DNA of 23,940 bases from UMGS1663 sp963558185. GTDB taxonomy: Bacteria > Bacillota > Clostridia > TANB77 > CAG-508. Below, one piece after another: positions 16,678 through 23,765 of the stretch. The position numbers were made by a program, and so were the translations under genes. The notes beneath the pieces are model-generated. The model did not search any database. It had not been told where the DNA came from and saw only the letters and a program-made list of their open reading frames with translations. The stretch lies in assembly GCA_963558185.1 (NCBI GenBank), contig CAUWFE010000023.1, positions 1-23,940 of the forward strand, written 5' to 3'. The first letter of the stretch is position 1, and every line of letters begins with the position of its first letter.

Positions 16678-16950
16678 ATGAGAGGTATTTCTATTGAGGA
16701 GCGTGCAATTTCGCTTGCACATTATATTATAGATTCAAAAGATACAGTCAGAGGTGCAGCAGCAAAATTTGGAATAAGTAAAAGCACAGTACATAAAGAC
16801 TTAAGTGAACGAATATTAAAGATAAATCCAGTTCTTGCAACACAAGTAAGAGCAATACTAGATGAGAACAAAGCCGAAAGACATATAAGAGGAGGAATGG
16901 CAACAAAATTGAAGTATGACCATTTAAAAGAAAAAAAGAATGCAGTTTAA
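16678..16950 (+). CDS. spoIIID: SpoIIID, mother-cell sporulation transcription factor
   Basis: SpoIIID is a small DNA-binding regulator that acts in the mother cell between sigma-E and sigma-K. The 90-aa length is right, and the sequence is typical throughout: the N-terminal ERAISLAHYIIDSKDTVR, then a helix-turn-helix (about residues 23-44, AAAKFGISKSTVHKDLSER), then the basic C-terminal tail with RHIRGGMATKLKY. The ribosome site AAAGGAG sits at 16662-16668. It is followed by its own terminator, so it ends the deoB-side transcript. It shows that the organism belongs to a spore-forming lineage. Confidence 0.97.
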   Translation: MRGISIEERAISLAHYIIDSKDTVRGAAAKFGISKSTVHKDLSERILKINPVLATQVRAILDENKAERHIRGGMATKLKYDHLKEKKNAV

Positions 16951-16953
16951 AAA

Positions 16954-16979
16954 GGTGTGAATATATTTCACGCTTTTTT
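16954..16979 (+). terminator. Intrinsic terminator of spoIIID
   Basis: GTGTGAA (16955-16961) and TTCACGC (16967-16973) pair with one U-G wobble around a 5-base loop. Six T residues follow at 16974-16979. The T-run overlaps the -35 of the next promoter. Confidence 0.8.
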
Positions 16980-17007
16980 GATTAAAATATGGAAAATATG
17001 ATATAAT
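16978..17007 (+). promoter_or_regulatory. Promoter for the cation exchanger gene
   Basis: TTGATT (16978-16983), an 18-base spacer and consensus TATAAT (17002-17007), with extended TG at 16999-17000. It begins inside the T-run of the spoIIID terminator. Confidence 0.7.
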
Positions 17008-17038
17008 ATAACTATTATAAATAGAAAGGAAAATAAAC

Positions 17039-17872
17039 ATGATATTAGAATGGATACAATTAATAATATATGCACTATTAATAGTTATAATTGCTAAATA
17101 TTTTTTAGTAAAAATTTTGCGAAAGCTTGCACAAGCAATTGAATTATCACCAAAAACAGTAGGGAATATAGCTGGAATTGCAACATCAGTACCAGAATTT
17201 TTAACAGTTAGTTTTTCAGCATTTTCAGGCTTAATGAGTGCAAGCATTTATAATATTATAAGTTCAAATGTAATTAATTTTGTACAATATATAATATCGT
17301 TATTTGTTAGTAAAAACCAATCAAAATTAAAAAACAAAGCAATTGCAACATGCTTAACATTAGCAATTGGAACAATTATAATTCCAATAATAATGTTAAA
17401 TTTAAATATAGAATTTTCAATAAAAATAGTTCCTATTTTTATATTAATGTTTATAATTTTTTATTATATAAATATAATGATGCATAGAAAATTTTTAAAA
17501 AGTGATGATGAAAAATTAAGTGAAGAAATTTCAAAGGAAAGTGATGTAAAAAATAAAACAAGTATATTAATAAAATATTCTATATATTTATTAATTACAT
17601 CAATAATTTTATATATTGTTGGAAATGCACTTAGCGGAGTATTAGAAAACTTAGCATCTGTATATAAAATTTCTGAAAGTATATTGGGTATTTTGCTTGG
17701 ATTTATTACAAGTATACCAGAACTTATGACATTTTTTGAAGCTCAAAAACATCATAAAGAAGATACAAAAGAACTAGGAGTAGTTGAAGCTACAAATAAT
17801 TTATTTATTTCAAATTCATTGAACCTATTTATAATACAAAGCATAGGAATTGTAATTAATAGTATATTTTAG
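17039..17872 (+). CDS. Sodium/calcium exchanger-like (CaCA superfamily) membrane protein
   Basis: The 277-aa protein has about eight to ten hydrophobic helices and the two alpha-repeats that define the CaCA superfamily. The first is GIATSVPEF at about 46-54, followed by SIYNIISSNVIN. The second is GFITSIPEL at about 221-229, followed by EATNNLFISNSLN. The paired Glu residues after Pro are the expected cation ligands. A charged cytoplasmic stretch (about 150-185) separates the halves. It is short for the family (often 300-350 aa) but has both repeats, so it appears complete. The exchanged ion is unproven. It is the first gene of a likely three-gene run with the DUF2508 gene and bofA. ATG 17039 follows AGAAAGGA (17023-17030). 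Confidence 0.8.
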   Translation: MILEWIQLIIYALLIVIIAKYFLVKILRKLAQAIELSPKTVGNIAGIATSVPEFLTVSFSAFSGLMSASIYNIISSNVINFVQYIISLFVSKNQSKLKNKAIATCLTLAIGTIIIPIIMLNLNIEFSIKIVPIFILMFIIFYYINIMMHRKFLKSDDEKLSEEISKESDVKNKTSILIKYSIYLLITSIILYIVGNALSGVLENLASVYKISESILGILLGFITSIPELMTFFEAQKHHKEDTKELGVVEATNNLFISNSLNLFIIQSIGIVINSIF

Positions 17873-17930
17873 TAAAAAAAGGAATATAATAAAATAAGAG
17901 CTTATCCAAAGAAATATAGGAGGAATGAAG

Positions 17931-18206
17931 ATGAAAGAAGAATATATAAGAGAAAGTAAAATTATTGAAAAGTCAGAAAGTGAAAAGCAAAAAGATATGA
18001 TAATTCATATATTAAAAACCAAAAAGGAATTAGAAGAAATTACTAAAAACTATGAATATGCAGAAGGTGAATTAATTGACTGTTATGCCTATCAAATAAA
18101 AGCTAATCATGCAAAATTGAATTATTTAATGAAACAAGCAAAAGAGCAAGGAATACAATTAGATATGATACATCAAATAGAAATAAAATTAAACGAAGCT
18201 ATATAA
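17931..18206 (+). CDS. DUF2508 (YaaL-like) small protein
   Basis: The 91-aa protein is mostly helical and charged. It matches the pattern of YaaL/DUF2508 proteins, which lie just before bofA in many Firmicutes including Bacillus subtilis: an N-terminal helix (DMIIHILKTKKELEEI), a YEYAEGELIDCYAYQIKA segment in the middle and a C-terminal NYLMKQAKEQGI. The function of the family is unknown. Two ATGs are possible: 17925 lies one base after AGGAGG (17918-17923), while 17931 lies seven bases after it, so I chose 17931. No cysteine-rich or membrane segment is present. The assignment leans partly on position beside bofA. Confidence 0.75.
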   Translation: MKEEYIRESKIIEKSESEKQKDMIIHILKTKKELEEITKNYEYAEGELIDCYAYQIKANHAKLNYLMKQAKEQGIQLDMIHQIEIKLNEAI

Positions 18207-18212
18207 AATTAA

Positions 18213-18241
18213 GAATATTTGTCCTATTATCTTCATAATAT
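18213..18241 (+). promoter_or_regulatory. Sigma-E-like promoter for bofA
   Basis: GAATATT (18213-18219), a 14-base spacer and CATAATAT (18234-18241) resemble the sigma-E consensus (ATATT near -35, CATACANT near -10). It lies between the DUF2508 gene and bofA, about 28 bases before the GTG. bofA is expressed from sigma-E in Bacillus subtilis, so the placement makes biological sense. Confidence 0.5.
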
Positions 18242-18268
18242 TAAATAAAAAAGTGAAGGTGATATTAA

Positions 18269-18529
18269 GTGCAAATAAATAGTATTGTTGTATTTTTAGG
18301 ATGTGTAATATTTTTATTTTTAATTGGCAGATTCTTTATATGGCCTTTGAAAACAATTTTAAAACTGATATTAAATTCTATATTAGGTGGGATTTTAATA
18401 TTTATCATTAATATTATAGGAAATGTTTTTGGGCTTCATATAGGTTTAAATTATCTAACCGCTATCATAGTTGGAATATTAGGAATTCCAGGAGCAATAC
18501 TGTTAATATTAATAAAATTAATGATATAA
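18269..18529 (+). CDS. bofA: BofA, inhibitor of pro-sigma-K processing
   Basis: BofA is an integral membrane protein of the outer forespore membrane that holds the SpoIVFB protease inactive until the forespore signals. The 86-aa protein has the family pattern: an N-terminal hydrophobic helix, the FIWPLKTILKLILNSILGG segment, INIIG, then GLNYLTAIIVGILGIPGAILLILIKLM at the C-terminus with its conserved Asn and GxPG. GTG at 18269 is the start, after GAAGGTGAT (18255-18263). It ends the run of plus-strand genes before a terminator. Confidence 0.95.
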   Translation: MQINSIVVFLGCVIFLFLIGRFFIWPLKTILKLILNSILGGILIFIINIIGNVFGLHIGLNYLTAIIVGILGIPGAILLILIKLMI

Positions 18530-18546
18530 TAAAAAGATTTACATGA

Positions 18547-18574
18547 TGTGCATTTTATTTCAGAAATATGCACA
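18547..18574. other. Intergenic hairpin after bofA
   Basis: TGTGCAT (18547-18553) pairs with ATGCACA (18568-18574). A second TTGCACA occurs at 18590-18596, so alternative pairings are possible. It precedes the terminator and has no known function. Confidence 0.4.
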
Positions 18575-18604
18575 AAGTAAAAAATAACTTTGCACAATAA
18601 AATA

Positions 18605-18662
18605 GTGCTTAAGATTTTCCATCAAATGCAAATTTTAAGAAAATCTTAGGCACATTTTTTTT
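18605..18662 (+). terminator. Terminator after bofA
   Basis: GTGCTTAAGATTTTC (18605-18619) and GAAAATCTTAGGCAC (18639-18653) form a 15-bp stem with one wobble, followed by A and eight T. It ends the bofA-side transcript. Read from the other strand it could also act weakly on glmS, which converges on it. Confidence 0.9.
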
Positions 18663-18686
18663 AGTAGAACTAATTTAATAACTAAG

Positions 18687-20522
18687 TTATTCTACAGTTA
18701 CAGATTTTGCAAGATTTCGTGGTTTATCAACATCTAATCCTTTTTCTTTTGAAATGTAGTAAGCAAGTAATTGCATAGGAATAACAGAAAGAATAGGGGA
18801 GATAAAGTTTGAAGTTTTAGGTATTTCTATTACAAAATCATAATGACTAACATCTAAACTTTCTAAACTATTAGTTATAACAATTGTTTTTGCACCTCGA
18901 GTTACAACTTCTTGAATATTACTTATAGTTTTTGGAACTAAAGTAGAATCTGTTAAAATAGAAATAACAGTTATACCATTTTCTATTAGAGCAATAGGAC
19001 CATGCTTTAATTCACCAGCAGCATATGCTTCAGAATGTATATATGAAATTTCTTTTAATTTTAAAGAACCTTCTAATGCAACATTATAATCAGTACCTCT
19101 ACCTAAGAAGAACATATCTTTTTCATTATATATAGTTTTTGCAATTTTCTTTATAGTATTTAATGTATCTTCAGAAAGTACTTCAGAAATTTTAGAAGGA
19201 AGAGCTGAAATTTCTTGTTTTAAATTATTAATATTTTCTGTAGAAGCAGTATTTAATAACTCTGCAAAATATACAGCTAATATACTTAAAAGCGTAACTT
19301 GTGCAGTATAAGCTTTAGTAGAAGCAACAGCAATTTCAGGACCAGCATGAGTATATAAAGAATAATCAGCTTCTCTTGTTATTGAACTACCAATTACATT
19401 AGAAATAGCAATAGTTTTAGCACCTTTTGATTTTGCTAATTTTAAAGCTGCAATTGTGTCGGCTGTTTCACCAGATTGACTAATATATATGCACAATGTA
19501 TTTTTGGCAACTAAAGGGTCACGATAACGAAATTCAGAAGCTATATCTACAGTAACAGGTATGTGGCACAATTTTTCAATTATATTTTTTCCAACTAAGC
19601 CAGCATGCATAGCAGTACCACAAGCTACAATATAAATTTGAGATAAAGATTCTAAATATTCTTTAGTAAAATTTAATTCTTCAAAATTACATTTTTCATA
19701 TTGAAAACTAGTACCAATAGTTTCTCGAATTGCTTTTGGTTGTTCAAAAATTTCTTTTAGCATATAATCTTCATATCCATCTTTTTCAGAAGCAGAGGCA
19801 TCCCAATCAATATTTTTAACTTCTTTTGAGTGTGGTACTAAATTTTTATCATAAAATTTAATATCTTTAGATGTAACTACTGCAAATTCATTATCTTCTA
19901 ATAAATAGAAATCTTTACTGAAAGATAAAATAGCAGGAATATCAGAAGCAATGTAATTTTCGCCTTCCCCTTTAGCAATAACAAGAGGGCTATCTTTACG
20001 AACTACAATAGTAGTATTTGGATAGTCATTACAAAGGATTTCAAGAGCATAGCTTCCTTTTAAATCATTACAAGCAGATACAACAGCATGTAAAAATGCT
20101 TGAGGCTCATCTTTTTTATAATGATAATGTATTAAATTAGGTATAACTTCAGTATCTGTTTGAGAATAAAAAGTATATCCTTGTTCCATTAAAAAGTTTT
20201 TTAAATCATTATAATTTTCAATAATACCATTATGAACAACAGCAAAATTTTTGCTATTATCAAAATGAGGGTGTGAATTTTCTTTTGATGGTTTACCATG
20301 AGTTGCCCATCTTGTATGAGCAATACCAATAGTACCATTTAAGTCATTAACATGTGATTGCAAATTCTTAACTCTACCAATATCTTTTCTAACAGTGATT
20401 TTTCCATTTTCAACAACAGCAATACCAGCTGAGTCATAACCTCTGTATTCTAGTTTTAAAAGCCCATTAATTAAAACAGGAGTGGCTTTCTTTTCTCCTA
20501 CATAACCTACAATTCCGCACAT
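18687..20522 (-). CDS. glmS: Glucosamine-6-phosphate synthase (isomerizing)
   Basis: GlmS makes glucosamine-6-phosphate from fructose-6-phosphate and glutamine, the entry to cell-wall amino sugars. The 611-aa length is standard. The start MCGIVGYVGE exposes Cys1 as the glutaminase nucleophile, and HTRWATHGKPS follows in the class II amidotransferase domain (about 1-220). Two SIS domains follow (around CGTAMHAG/SQSGETADT and RGTDYNVALEGSLKLKEI with SEAYAAGELKHGP). The C-terminal NLAKSVTVE is conserved. A longer in-frame start at 20564 is rejected because AGGAGGT (20537-20531) sits eight bases before ATG 20522. Expression is probably controlled by the ribozyme at 20728-20862. Confidence 0.97.
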   Translation of the reverse strand: MCGIVGYVGEKKATPVLINGLLKLEYRGYDSAGIAVVENGKITVRKDIGRVKNLQSHVNDLNGTIGIAHTRWATHGKPSKENSHPHFDNSKNFAVVHNGIIENYNDLKNFLMEQGYTFYSQTDTEVIPNLIHYHYKKDEPQAFLHAVVSACNDLKGSYALEILCNDYPNTTIVVRKDSPLVIAKGEGENYIASDIPAILSFSKDFYLLEDNEFAVVTSKDIKFYDKNLVPHSKEVKNIDWDASASEKDGYEDYMLKEIFEQPKAIRETIGTSFQYEKCNFEELNFTKEYLESLSQIYIVACGTAMHAGLVGKNIIEKLCHIPVTVDIASEFRYRDPLVAKNTLCIYISQSGETADTIAALKLAKSKGAKTIAISNVIGSSITREADYSLYTHAGPEIAVASTKAYTAQVTLLSILAVYFAELLNTASTENINNLKQEISALPSKISEVLSEDTLNTIKKIAKTIYNEKDMFFLGRGTDYNVALEGSLKLKEISYIHSEAYAAGELKHGPIALIENGITVISILTDSTLVPKTISNIQEVVTRGAKTIVITNSLESLDVSHYDFVIEIPKTSNFISPILSVIPMQLLAYYISKEKGLDVDKPRNLAKSVTVE

Positions 20523-20614
20523 AATAAAAAACCTCCTAAAATAATTTTGGCACAAAAAAAGCACCTTAAACTAAAAAGGAGAACAAAATTAAATTCTATA
20601 AAAATTTTCATTTA

Positions 20615-20685
20615 AATAAGATTAAATCACTTTAGTATGTGCATAGTGTGAAGTAATGTACATACTAAAAAAGCTTAATCTTATT
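20615..20685 (-). other. Long leader hairpin between the glmS ribozyme and glmS
   Basis: AATAAGATTAA (20615-20625) pairs with 20675-20685, and TTTAGTATGT (20631-20640) pairs with 20660-20669, giving 21 base pairs split by a small internal loop. The apical part contains AAGTAATGTAC (20651-20661), which also occurs in the ribozyme P3 region (20783-20793). It is downstream of the recognisable ribozyme and is not followed by a T-run. Confidence 0.6.
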
Positions 20686-20727
20686 AAAAAATTAAAGATT
20701 AAGTAAAAACATAGATGAAAAATATTA

Positions 20728-20862
20728 CTTATATATATTTTTGTTCTAATATCACTATTAGTTTTTGATATATACTATTGGTAAGTAATGTACCAAGAAA
20801 CTATCCGCCGAATATTTCGATAAGTTTCTACCTCGTCAACAATTTATAATTGTCCTGGCGCT
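20728..20862 (-). ncRNA. glmS ribozyme/riboswitch
   Basis: Read on the minus strand, the leader contains the conserved glmS ribozyme core: AGCGCCAGGAC (from 20862, cleavage expected between A20862 and G20861), TGACGAGG, then TTATCGAA and TTCGGCGGAT. A P3-like hairpin TTGGTA...TACCAA follows (about 20795-20777), then a P4-like hairpin CTAATA-GTGA-TATTAG (20761-20746) with the GTGA loop also found in Bacillus. ATATATA strands flank it. The RNA self-cleaves when glucosamine-6-phosphate binds, lowering GlmS production. The exact 3' limit is approximate. Confidence 0.93.
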
Positions 20863-20869
20863 ATATTAA

Positions 20870-20875
20870 ATTATA
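20870..20875 (-). promoter_or_regulatory. Probable -10 element for the glmS transcript
   Basis: Consensus TATAAT on the minus strand (20875-20870) lies just upstream of the ribozyme cleavage site, so transcription would start at its first bases. No good -35 is visible. An A/T palindrome TATAGTA...TACTATA lies just upstream at about 20891-20912. Confidence 0.4.
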
Positions 20876-20910
20876 ATTTTGAGTCCTTTTTATAGTATAT
20901 TATATTACTA

Positions 20911-20954
20911 TAAAAAAGAAAAAGTTGCAATATTTTTTTTAAATATTGCAACTT
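20911..20954 (-). terminator. Terminator of the DUF5684-like gene
   Basis: AAGTTGCAATATTT (20922-20935) and AAATATTGCAACTT (20941-20954) pair perfectly. On the minus strand a T-rich tract (20921-20911) follows. It separates the small membrane protein gene from the glmS leader. Confidence 0.9.
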
Positions 20955-20978
20955 AGTGGTTTAATATTCCATAATCAA

Positions 20979-21428
20979 TTATTCCTGAGGTCCTAAATAT
21001 TTTGAATCTCCTAATCCTAAAATTAAATAGAATATAGAAGGTAGTAATATTAAACCTACTGTAAATCCAGAACCTTTACCAAAAGCTTTAGCTAACTTAC
21101 AGTCTAAGTAAATTGTTAAAGCCAAAGGAATAATCCAACCTATAAAAGGAACCCAACTTACTAAATATAGTAAAATTAGCCAAGGAGAAACACCAGAAAT
21201 TTTAAATAATATTACTATATTATAAATTGGAATAAGTGCTTTCCAACCACTTTCTCCTGCTTTTGAGAAAATTTTCCACATTGCAATAATTTGCAAAACA
21301 AGCATTACAATTGCAAAGATAAAAACAAAAACCATCATAGAAGCTATAAATCCGCCAGCCATAGCAGCAGCTGTAGAATTTATACTATCATAATCATAAT
21401 TGTAGTTATAATATGGTGTAGAATACAT
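20979..21428 (-). CDS. Small DUF5684-like membrane protein
   Basis: The 149-aa protein starts with a Tyr/Asn-rich tail (MYSTPYYNYNYDYD), then a hydrophobic helix (about 25-55). After that comes the pattern of DUF5684 proteins: WKIFSKAGESGWKALIPIYNIVILFKISG, two further helices, LAKAFGKGSGFTVGLILLPSIFYLILGLG and a short C-terminus with the Y(L)GP ending. The function of this family is not known; members are sometimes found near secretion or signal peptidase genes. The frame is open to an ATG at 21446, but AAAGGGGAG (21444-21436) would then be inside the gene, so ATG 21428 is the start. It is a single-gene unit with its own terminator, divergent from uvrC. Confidence 0.75.
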   Translation of the reverse strand: MYSTPYYNYNYDYDSINSTAAAMAGGFIASMMVFVFIFAIVMLVLQIIAMWKIFSKAGESGWKALIPIYNIVILFKISGVSPWLILLYLVSWVPFIGWIIPLALTIYLDCKLAKAFGKGSGFTVGLILLPSIFYLILGLGDSKYLGPQE

Positions 21429-21520
21429 AATAAACTCCCCTTTCAATATTATTATATTATAATTTTTACATTTTTCGACACTATTGTCAATAGAAAAAAT
21501 AAATTTTATAACATAATCTA

Positions 21521-21549
21521 TTGCACAAGTAATAAAAACAGTATAAAAT
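21521..21549 (+). promoter_or_regulatory. Promoter for uvrC
   Basis: TTGCAC (21521-21526), a 17-base spacer and TAAAAT (21544-21549), about 19 bases before the uvrC start. Confidence 0.6.
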
Positions 21550-21567
21550 TAATCATAGGTGAAAAAA

Positions 21568-23349
21568 ATGTTTAATATAGAAGAAGAATTAAAAAAATTA
21601 CCAGCAAAACCAGGTGTATATATAATGCATGATAAAGATGACAAAATAATATATGTTGGAAAAGCAATATCTTTAAGAAATAGAGTAAGACAATACTTTA
21701 GGAAAACGAATAAAACAAAAAGAATACAAAACATGGTATCATTAATAGACCATTTTGAGTACATAGTAGTAGATAATGAAGCAGAAGCTTTAATACTAGA
21801 ATGTAATTTAATAAAAAAGCATCGTCCAAAATTTAATGTATTATTAAAAGATGACAAAACATATCCATATATAAAAATAAATATAAAAGATGATTTCCCT
21901 GCAGTATATATTACAAGAAAAATATTAAATGATGGAGCAAAATATTTCGGACCATATGCTAATGCTGGTGCTGCCAAAGAAATGGTTGAATATATAAAAG
22001 AAAAATTTAAAATAAGGCAATGTAGAAATTTTAAATATAAAGATAGACCATGTTTAAATTATCACATAAAAAAATGTTTTGCACCATGTATGGGATATAT
22101 AACTAAAGAAGAATATCATAAACAAATAAATGAAGTAATAGAAATTCTAGAAGGAAAAACAGAAAAAATACAAAAGCAAATTGAAGAAGAAATGCAAAAA
22201 GCTTCTCAAAATATGCAATATGAAAGAGCAGCATACTTAAGAGATAAAAAAATAGCAATACAAAAAATATCAGAAAGACAAAAAGTATCAAATATTACAG
22301 AAAATGATATAGATGTAATTGGAATTGCAAAAGATGAATTTGAAGTTTGTGTAGAAATATTTTTCGTAAGAAAAAGTAAAATGATAGGCAGAGAACATTA
22401 CTTTTTCAAAGATTTAGTAGATGAAGAAAATTCACAGATTTTATCTGAATTTGTAAAGCAATATTATGTAGGAAATTCAGTATTACCAAATAAAATAATG
22501 ATGAGAGAAGAAATTGAAGATAAAAATGTAATAGAAGAATGGCTAAGTGGAGAAGCAGGTAGAAAGGTACAAATTAAAACTCCGCAAAAAGGTGAAAAAT
22601 TAAGACTAGTAGAAATGGCAGAAAATAATGCTATGATTACTTTAAAAAACAAAGAGCAGAATAAATATGATATATTGTCAGAATTAAAAGAGGTATTGCA
22701 ATTAGACAAAATGCCAAGAAAAATTGAGTGTTATGATATTTCAAATATATCAGGAACATACATGGTAGCTGGAATGTGTGTAATGCAAGATGGAGTAATA
22801 AAGAAGAATTTATCACGAACATTTAAAATAAAAACTGTATTTGAACAAGATGACCCACGTTGTATGAATGAAGTAATAACAAGAAGAATAAGACATTCAA
22901 TAGAAAATGAAAATGATGGTTTTGGTAAATTACCAGATGTTATATTCGTAGATGGTGGTATTACACAAATTCGTGCAGCAAAAGAAGCAATTGCAAGCTA
23001 TAACATAAATTTACCGGTTTTCGGTATGGTAAAAAATGATAAACATCAAACCAGAGCTTTGATGAATGATAAAAGAGAAGAATTAGAAATTTCAGAAGAA
23101 TTAATGAAGAAAATTACTCTATTTCAAGATACAGTACATGACACAGCTATTGGATATCATAAAAAACTAAGAGATAAGAGTATGTCGTATTCAGAGTTAG
23201 ACGAAGTAGAAGGCATAGGGCCAGCAAAGAAAAAGTTACTTCTTCAAAAAATGGGAAGTGTACAAAAAATAAAAGAAGCAAGCATAGAAGAATTAACTAA
23301 GATAAAAGGAATAACTAAAGAAATAGCAGAAAAATTAAAGAAAATTTAG
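21568..23349 (+). CDS. uvrC: UvrC, excinuclease ABC subunit C
   Basis: UvrC makes both incisions around a DNA lesion after UvrA/UvrB loading. The 593-aa protein has the N-terminal GIY-YIG nuclease (PGVYIMHD at 15-22, IIYVGKA at about 27-33, RVRQYF). A Cys-containing linker (CRNFKYKDRPCLNY, CFAPC) and the UVR UvrB-binding helix pair (about 195-235) follow. Then come the RNase H-like 5' nuclease (ECYDISNISGTYMVAG, VIFVDGG, HDTAIGYHKKLR) and a tandem helix-hairpin-helix end (VEGIGPAKKKLLLQKMGS, IKGITKEIAEKL). A GTG at 21559 lies inside the AGGTGA ribosome site, so ATG 21568 is the start. No uvrA or uvrB is nearby. Confidence 0.97.
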   Translation: MFNIEEELKKLPAKPGVYIMHDKDDKIIYVGKAISLRNRVRQYFRKTNKTKRIQNMVSLIDHFEYIVVDNEAEALILECNLIKKHRPKFNVLLKDDKTYPYIKINIKDDFPAVYITRKILNDGAKYFGPYANAGAAKEMVEYIKEKFKIRQCRNFKYKDRPCLNYHIKKCFAPCMGYITKEEYHKQINEVIEILEGKTEKIQKQIEEEMQKASQNMQYERAAYLRDKKIAIQKISERQKVSNITENDIDVIGIAKDEFEVCVEIFFVRKSKMIGREHYFFKDLVDEENSQILSEFVKQYYVGNSVLPNKIMMREEIEDKNVIEEWLSGEAGRKVQIKTPQKGEKLRLVEMAENNAMITLKNKEQNKYDILSELKEVLQLDKMPRKIECYDISNISGTYMVAGMCVMQDGVIKKNLSRTFKIKTVFEQDDPRCMNEVITRRIRHSIENENDGFGKLPDVIFVDGGITQIRAAKEAIASYNINLPVFGMVKNDKHQTRALMNDKREELEISEELMKKITLFQDTVHDTAIGYHKKLRDKSMSYSELDEVEGIGPAKKKLLLQKMGSVQKIKEASIEELTKIKGITKEIAEKLKKI

Positions 23350-23433
23350 AAATAGCAGAAATATTTGTGATTGTCAAATATTGAAATAGAAAAAATGTAA
23401 CAAAATTGTAATAAAAATGTAAAATAATAGATA

Positions 23434-23462
23434 TAGAAAAATATCGATATATGTTGTATAAT
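23434..23462 (+). promoter_or_regulatory. Possible promoter for the leader ORF and pilin gene
   Basis: Consensus TATAAT (23457-23462) has a weak TAGAAA 17 bases upstream (23434-23439). Transcription would start near 23469, leaving a ~67-nt leader before the 58-aa ORF. I see no c-di-GMP riboswitch consensus in it. Confidence 0.4.
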
Positions 23463-23535
23463 GTTGATAAGAATGGATACAATAAAAGCTAAAACTTTTC
23501 TGTGAAGAGCAATAAAAAATAAGGAGGAATGAAAA

Positions 23536-23712
23536 ATGAAAACAGAAAGTCTTAAAAAATTTCCAGTTATAAAGAGAGACTCTTTATTTAATACAAAAAT
23601 TGCTTATTTAACAACATATATACATAAACTTAATGAAAAAATAAAAAGTAAAAATAATATAAATAAATTAAAAGTAGATAGTAACAAAAAGCCTGTAATA
23701 GATACAGGCTAG
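23536..23712 (+). CDS. Small 58-aa leader ORF before the prepilin gene
   Basis: ATG 23536 follows a strong AAGGAGG (23521-23527). The 58-aa product is basic (MKTESLKKFPVIKRDSLFNT at the start, many Lys/Asn later) with no membrane helix or known motif. Its last codons (KKPVIDTG, then TAG at 23710-23712) lie inside a terminator-like hairpin, so translation to the end would compete with folding of that hairpin. It may be a real small protein or a regulatory leader peptide. I do not recognise it. Confidence 0.55.
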   Translation: MKTESLKKFPVIKRDSLFNTKIAYLTTYIHKLNEKIKSKNNINKLKVDSNKKPVIDTG

Positions 23713-23730
23713 CTTTGCTATCTTTTTTAT
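23669..23730 (+). terminator. Terminator/attenuator overlapping the leader ORF end
   Basis: AGCCTGT (23690-23696) pairs with ACAGGCT (23704-23710) around a 7-base loop. GATAG (23679-23683) and CTATC (23718-23722) can add an outer stem, and six T follow directly (23723-23728). It stands between the 58-aa ORF and the prepilin gene at 23766. Confidence 0.75.
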
Positions 23731-23765
23731 ATAAAACTAAAAAAGAGAAAGGAAGAAAAAAACAT

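Noticed and set aside
20523..20564. Longer glmS start at 20564
   Set aside because: It would bury the AGGAGGT site and remove the obligatory N-terminal Met-Cys of GlmS.
21291..21575. Plus-strand ORF of 94 codons
   Set aside because: It is antisense to the DUF5684-like gene and its promoter region, of biased composition, with no ribosome site.
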